A stretch of 64,000 nucleotides of DNA, from the NCBI RefSeq assembly GCF_000376805.1, contig NZ_AQXT01000002.1, forward strand, positions 2,604,001 through 2,668,000. The letters run 5' to 3'. Source of the DNA: Henriciella marina DSM 19595 (GTDB taxonomy: Bacteria > Pseudomonadota > Alphaproteobacteria > Caulobacterales > Hyphomonadaceae). The notes under the pieces are model-generated. The model was not told the DNA's origin. It did no database searches and saw only the letters and a program-made list of their open reading frames with translations. Made by a program: the position numbers and the translations under genes. Every line of letters begins with the position of its first letter. The first letter of the stretch is position 1. This document shows, piece by piece, positions 60,752 to 64,000 of this stretch.

Positions 60752-61318
60752 ATGAAATTCCATCATATCCTGCCCGGCGCGTTTATCCTGGCGGGACTTT
60801 CGTCCTGCGCGGTTGATCCGAATGCCTATGGCCCCGCACCGGGTCCAGCCCCTGTCATGAGCGATCCTCGGCCTGAAACGCCAATTGCGCAGGCCGGACA
60901 GATTGCAGCCTGTGGTCATCCGGGCGCGGCGCAGGCGACGCTGCGTTATCCAGATGGCTGGCAGGCCCGTCTTGCAAAAGCCCCTTCGGCGAGGAGCAGC
61001 GGCGGTGATGAATTGCTGGGCGGTGTGCCGGAGCCGGATGCGGTTGCGGCGCCAGATGCAGAGCCGCTGGCACCGCCGCAGCCTGTCTATCCGGCCGGGG
61101 CAGAGGCCGCTGGCCAGGAAGGACGCTGCGAGATCCTGATGAATGTCGATACGTCTGGCCTGCCGCAGAACATTCTGACGGCTTGTTCTGCGCCCCAGTT
61201 CAATGCGCCGACGTATCAGGCAGCGACACGTCTGCAGTTTGCTCCGCCTCGGGAAGGCGGTCGGTCTGTACGGCTGGTCAATGTCGTCTATCCGGTCACA
61301 TATTGTCTGAACCCCTAA
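60752..61318 (+). CDS. Lipoprotein with TonB-C-like domain, paralogue of the preceding gene
   Basis: A 188-residue lipoprotein (lipobox LSSCAV). The mature part has AACGHPGAAQATLRYPDGW, a Pro/Ala-rich linker with PPQPVYPAGA, GRCEILMNVDTSGLPQN, TACSAPQFNAPTYQAATRLQ and VVYPVTYCLNP. The order and spacing of the four cysteines and the PQF segment match the protein at 60134. AAAGGACCCATC precedes the ATG. Outer- or inner-membrane attachment through lipid is likely; function unknown. Confidence 0.72.
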   Translation: MKFHHILPGAFILAGLSSCAVDPNAYGPAPGPAPVMSDPRPETPIAQAGQIAACGHPGAAQATLRYPDGWQARLAKAPSARSSGGDELLGGVPEPDAVAAPDAEPLAPPQPVYPAGAEAAGQEGRCEILMNVDTSGLPQNILTACSAPQFNAPTYQAATRLQFAPPREGGRSVRLVNVVYPVTYCLNP

Positions 61319-61353
61319 AGGGGAGTCGGACCGCCAGCCTCCTGGAGCAGCGC

Positions 61354-61788
61354 ATGAAACACATCCTCCCGGCCGCGCTGGCGGCCCTTTCGCTTGCATC
61401 TTTTGCTCATGCCCAGCAGAGCGAGGTGTGGCGCACCGAGATCGGCACCGTCGTCTATGACCATGAGACGCCCAATGGCGAGGCGGTGCTGACCTTTCCG
61501 ATTGCGGGCAGCGCGCAGCGCGGCGTGGCCTTCATTCCGGAGCTTGCCGGGCAGCAGACGGGGCGCGGTGTCTATTACGGTCTCTGGATAGAGCCTGACG
61601 GGTCTGGCGCGCCAGCCTGCGACTTTTCGATCACCGATCCGGAGACAGGAACACCGCGCCAGACATGGGGGCGGATCCAGATGATCTTCGTCGATCCGGG
61701 TGTTCCTTCAAGCTGGGTCTTGCGCCGGGGCTATTGTTTCGACGACTATTCGGAATTCCTGATCGGGCGTCCGGTCACGGGTGGTTAG
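61354..61788 (+). CDS. Unrecognised exported protein
   Basis: A 144-residue protein with a signal peptide ending FAHAQQ. The mature part reads VWRTEIGTVVYDHETPNGEA, VAFIPELAGQ, YYGLWIEPDGSGAPACDFSI and RRGYCFDDYSEFLIGRP; two cysteines may pair. I recognise no family. GGAG lies before ATG 61354, and the gene follows the TonB-C-like pair closely, so it may belong to the same transcript. Confidence 0.7.
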   Translation: MKHILPAALAALSLASFAHAQQSEVWRTEIGTVVYDHETPNGEAVLTFPIAGSAQRGVAFIPELAGQQTGRGVYYGLWIEPDGSGAPACDFSITDPETGTPRQTWGRIQMIFVDPGVPSSWVLRRGYCFDDYSEFLIGRPVTGG

Positions 61789-61804
61789 ATAAAGGGGCAA
61801 GCGC

Positions 61805-62224
61805 GTGGTCACAAAGACGGGGTATTCGAAAAACCTGCAGGGCTGGATGGACTATTTTCATGGTCCCCATGACGCCGCCGCGCTGGACGCCATCCTGCAT
61901 GATGATGTCGTCTTCCAGAGCCCGATCGTCCATACGCCCCAGCGCGGCAAGGCGATCACCATGATGTATCTTGGTGCAGCCGGGCAGACGCTGGGCGGGG
62001 ATGATTTTCGCTATGTCCGGGTCTTTGATTGCGGTGACAAGGCCGTGCTGGAATTCGAAACCGAGATGGACGGGGTGCACGTCAACGGCATCGACATGAT
62101 CGAGTGGGATGAGGATGGTCTCATCACCGATTTCAAGGTCATGGTGCGGCCCCTCAAGGCGATCGAGACGGTGCACGCGTCGATGAAGGCGATGCTGGAG
62201 CAGATGAAGGGCGCGCGCCGGTGA
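61805..62224 (+). CDS. NTF2/SnoaL-like protein
   Basis: A 139-residue small alpha+beta barrel: WMDYFHGPHDAAALDAILHD, DVVFQSPIVHTPQRGK and GVHVNGIDMIEWDEDGLITD-type segments fit the SnoaL-like NTF2 superfamily, which includes isomerases and binding proteins. The GTG start at 61805 follows AAAGGGGCAAGCGC. Its stop overlaps the acetyltransferase start (GTGA). Ligand unknown. Confidence 0.82.
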   Translation: MVTKTGYSKNLQGWMDYFHGPHDAAALDAILHDDVVFQSPIVHTPQRGKAITMMYLGAAGQTLGGDDFRYVRVFDCGDKAVLEFETEMDGVHVNGIDMIEWDEDGLITDFKVMVRPLKAIETVHASMKAMLEQMKGARR

Positions 62225-62769
62225 TCGCGCGGCCCGTACCGGTCATCCTGACTGAGCGACTGAAGCTGCGCGCGCATGAGGCGTCGGATTTCAGGGCGCT
62301 GGCGACCCATTGGAGCCACCCGGAGACGATCCGCTTTATCGGCGGCACGGCCCGTTCCGAGCAGGATGTCTGGTCGCGCAATGTGCTGCGCAACCGGGGG
62401 CTCTGGGAGGTGCTCGGCTATGGCTACTGGCTGGTTGAGGAGCGCCGGACAGGAGCTTTTGTCGGCGAGGTCGGCTTTGCAGACTTTCACCGCGAGACCG
62501 AGCCGAGCTTCTGGGGCGTGCCGGAATGTGGCTGGGTGATTTCGCCGGAGCGGTTCGGAAGGGGTTATGCCAGCGAGGCCGTGAAGGCGGCGCATGACTG
62601 GCTGGATGAGGCCTCTGGCGAGGAGAAATGCTGCTGCATTATCGACCATGACAACGCCGCCTCGATCAGGATTGCCGGGAAGATGGGCTATGTCCAGCAA
62701 GGCACCGTCCGCTTCAATGGCGAGGATGTGATGTATTTCGAGCGTGCCAAGGGCGGCTTCACAGCCTAG
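62221..62769 (+). CDS. GNAT-family N-acetyltransferase (RimJ/RimL-like)
   Basis: A 182-residue GNAT enzyme: TERLKLRAHEASDFRALATH at the start, GEVGFADFHRET and WVISPERFGRGYASEAVKAA with the acetyl-CoA binding RGYASEA, then DHDNAASIRIAGKMGYVQQG. The family acetylates protein N-termini or small amines. The GTG start overlaps the preceding stop by 4 bases, so expression is coupled. Substrate unknown. Confidence 0.88.
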   Translation: MIARPVPVILTERLKLRAHEASDFRALATHWSHPETIRFIGGTARSEQDVWSRNVLRNRGLWEVLGYGYWLVEERRTGAFVGEVGFADFHRETEPSFWGVPECGWVISPERFGRGYASEAVKAAHDWLDEASGEEKCCCIIDHDNAASIRIAGKMGYVQQGTVRFNGEDVMYFERAKGGFTA

Positions 62770-62802
62770 GAATCGCCTCAAATCAGAACTAGGTTCAACG
62801 TC

Positions 62803-63765
62803 ATGCCAACGACATATCTCGATTTTGAAAAGCCCATTGCCGAGCTTGAGACCAAGATTGCCGAGCTTGAAGCGGTGTCCCAGCAGGGCGAAGGTCCGTC
62901 GATTTCCGATGAACTGAAGAAGCTCAAGGACAAGGCGGCCAAGCAGCTGAAGGACACGTATTCCTCGCTGACGCCATGGCGCAAGACGCAGGTTGCGCGC
63001 CATCCGGAACGCCCGCACTTCAGTGATTATATCGAGCATCTGTTCGACGACTTCCAGGAGCTCGCCGGCGACCGTGTCTTTGGGAATGACGAGGCGGTTA
63101 TCGGGGGTCTTGCGACTTTCCGCGGCCAGAGCGTCGTTATCATGGGCCACGAAAAAGGCCGCAATACCGAAAGCCGCCTGCGCCATAATTTCGGCATGGC
63201 GCATCCGGAGGGCTATCGCAAAGCGGTGCGCCTCATGGATCTGGCCGACAAGTTCAAGCTGCCGGTTCTCTCCTTCGTCGATACGGCAGGCGCATTTCCC
63301 GGCAAGGCCGGCGAAGAACGCGGCCAGGCCGAAGCGATTGCGCGGTCAACCGAACGCTGCCTGACGCTGACCGTGCCGATGGTTTCGCTGATTATCGGTG
63401 AGGGCGGCTCTGGCGGGGCCATTGCCATTGCGGCGGCCAACAAGGTGCTGATGATGGAGCATTCCATCTATTCAGTGATTTCGCCTGAAGGCTGCGCATC
63501 GATCCTCTACCGCGACTCTGCCAAGGCGCGCGACGCGGCAGAAGCCATGAAGATCACGTCGGAAGACCTTCTGAAGCTGAAAATCGTCGATGCAGTCGTA
63601 AAAGAGCCGCTCGGCGGGGCGCACCGCGATCCGCAGCGGGCTGTCAGCCAGGCTGGCAAGACAATCGAAAAAGCGCTCGGCGACCTGGAAGGCCTCTCGC
63701 CTGCAGAATTGAAGCGCCAACGGCGTGAGCGCTTCTACGCGATCGGACGCGAAGGCCTGAACTAG
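62803..63765 (+). CDS. accA: Acetyl-CoA carboxylase carboxyltransferase subunit alpha
   Basis: A 320-residue AccA: YLDFEKPIAELETKIAELEA, ARHPERPHFSDYIEHLFDDF, FGMAHPEGYRKAVRLMDLAD, FVDTAGAFPGKAGEERGQAE and IIGEGGSGGAIAIAAANKVL. With AccD it transfers carboxyl from biotin to acetyl-CoA, the first step of fatty-acid synthesis. Length and motifs are typical. It lies 33 bases after the acetyltransferase gene. Confidence 0.96.
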   Translation: MPTTYLDFEKPIAELETKIAELEAVSQQGEGPSISDELKKLKDKAAKQLKDTYSSLTPWRKTQVARHPERPHFSDYIEHLFDDFQELAGDRVFGNDEAVIGGLATFRGQSVVIMGHEKGRNTESRLRHNFGMAHPEGYRKAVRLMDLADKFKLPVLSFVDTAGAFPGKAGEERGQAEAIARSTERCLTLTVPMVSLIIGEGGSGGAIAIAAANKVLMMEHSIYSVISPEGCASILYRDSAKARDAAEAMKITSEDLLKLKIVDAVVKEPLGGAHRDPQRAVSQAGKTIEKALGDLEGLSPAELKRQRRERFYAIGREGLN

Positions 63766-63825
63766 GATCGACGCGTCCACAATCGACAAAGGCAGGCCAC
63801 GTCCGCGCCCTCATGGGAGACAAGT

Positions 63826-63839
63826 CCGGGACGGCCCGG
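63826..63839 (+). promoter_or_regulatory. ACGG-tetraloop hairpin, possible half of a guanidine-II riboswitch
   Basis: CCGGG-ACGG-CCCGG forms a perfect 5-bp stem with an ACGG loop, 23 bases before the start of an SMR exporter gene. Guanidine-II (mini-ykkC) riboswitches consist of two such ACGR hairpins close to the ribosome site of SMR genes. No second ACGR hairpin was found upstream, so this is only a candidate. Confidence 0.35.
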
Positions 63840-63862
63840 CACTTTTCTGATGGGGGCATGTC

Positions 63863-64000
63863 TTGGCGTGGATCATCCTTTTTATTGCCGGACTGCTTGA
63901 GGTGGTCTGGGCCTATTTCATGAAACAGTCGGCCGGGTTCACCCGGCTCTGGCCGAGCGTCATCACGCTGACGGCGATGACTGGCAGCTTTGCGCTTCTG
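63863..64000 (+). CDS. SMR-family small multidrug/guanidinium exporter, N-terminal part
   Basis: The first 46 codons are visible. [20 protein letters not shown] contains the membrane-embedded glutamate of helix 1 ([13 protein letters not shown]), followed by [20 protein letters not shown]. The tryptophan-rich start is closer to the SugE/Gdx guanidinium exporters than to EmrE. The only usable start in frame is TTG 63863, behind GGGGGCATGTC; a stop lies 15 bases upstream. The gene runs out of the window. Confidence 0.8.
   Translation, partial: MAWIILFIAGLLEVVWAYFMKQSAGFTRLWPSVITLTAMTGSFALL

Noticed and set aside
63766-63862. Guanidine-I or guanidine-III riboswitch
   Set aside because: The conserved strings of those classes could not be found; only the ACGG hairpin is present.
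1-64000. tRNA, rRNA, CRISPR arrays, insertion sequences, prophage
   Set aside because: Gaps between genes were read for T-loop-like sequences, regular repeats and transposase frames; none were found. The XerD gene is a housekeeping recombinase, not an integrase.

Overview
The window is compact, GC-rich bacterial chromosome with about 72 protein genes on both strands and no rRNA, tRNA, CRISPR array, insertion sequence or phage. The gene content points to an alphaproteobacterium. The markers are RpoH, an RpoE/ChrR-type ECF sigma pair, IalB, ExoD, DUF2794 and DUF3297 proteins, the small two-helix protein/PduO/EtfBA block, and the Fe-S scaffold/yidD/thrS order. Two Baeyer-Villiger monooxygenases, a PagL-like lipid A deacylase and many small secreted proteins suggest a free-living, probably aquatic member near the Hyphomonadaceae. 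That placement is inference from gene content; no ribosomal marker is present.

Layout. 1-2.1 kb: a TMEM175-like channel cut by the window edge, a membrane DUF305 protein, and a MerR regulator divergent from a glutaredoxin-MauE fusion, with a MerR-type promoter between them. 2.1-6 kb: sirtuin, EtfA/EtfB, DUF3297, cobalamin adenosyltransferase and a two-helix protein. 6-10 kb: a 569-bp spacer holding a possible 32-residue Lys/Pro-rich peptide, then rpoH, a SpoU methyltransferase, an RcnB-like protein and purA. 10-16 kb: monooxygenase, PagL-like enzyme, WrbA-like flavoprotein, serA and serC. 16-22.4 kb: two drug/metabolite transporters, TauD-like and PhyH-like dioxygenases, PhzF, a stand-alone M23 domain and thiD. 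22.4-31.6 kb: lipoprotein, ftsH, TAXI binding protein, rlmN, second monooxygenase, IalB, and the ECF sigma/ChrR pair.

32.3-36.7 kb is a tight four-gene operon for a GldA/GldF/GldG-like ABC system plus a DUF4340 protein. Facing it is a minus-strand run of Fe-S scaffold, yidD, thrS, O-antigen ligase and glycosyltransferase. 41.8-52 kb: ExoD, cysS, folE, a DUF2946-like/outer-membrane protein pair, hrpB and a second glycosyltransferase. 52-55 kb: an alanine/sodium symporter with a large insertion, and xerD. 55-63 kb is rich in small secreted proteins: two paralogous lipoproteins, YceI, and two paralogous four-cysteine TonB-C-like proteins. A CitE-like lyase, a sodium/proton antiporter and accA also lie here. 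The window ends inside an SMR-family exporter gene.

The observations most worth following are: a ChrR-type anti-sigma factor that has lost three of its four N-terminal zinc ligands while keeping the cupin site; a hairpin that contains both the Shine-Dalgarno and the start codon of the DUF2946-like gene; a four-copy 11-bp tandem array upstream of xerD; a perfect operator on the promoter of an unrecognised gene; and an ACGG-tetraloop hairpin upstream of the SMR gene that looks like half of a guanidine-II riboswitch. No single large undescribed system is evident.
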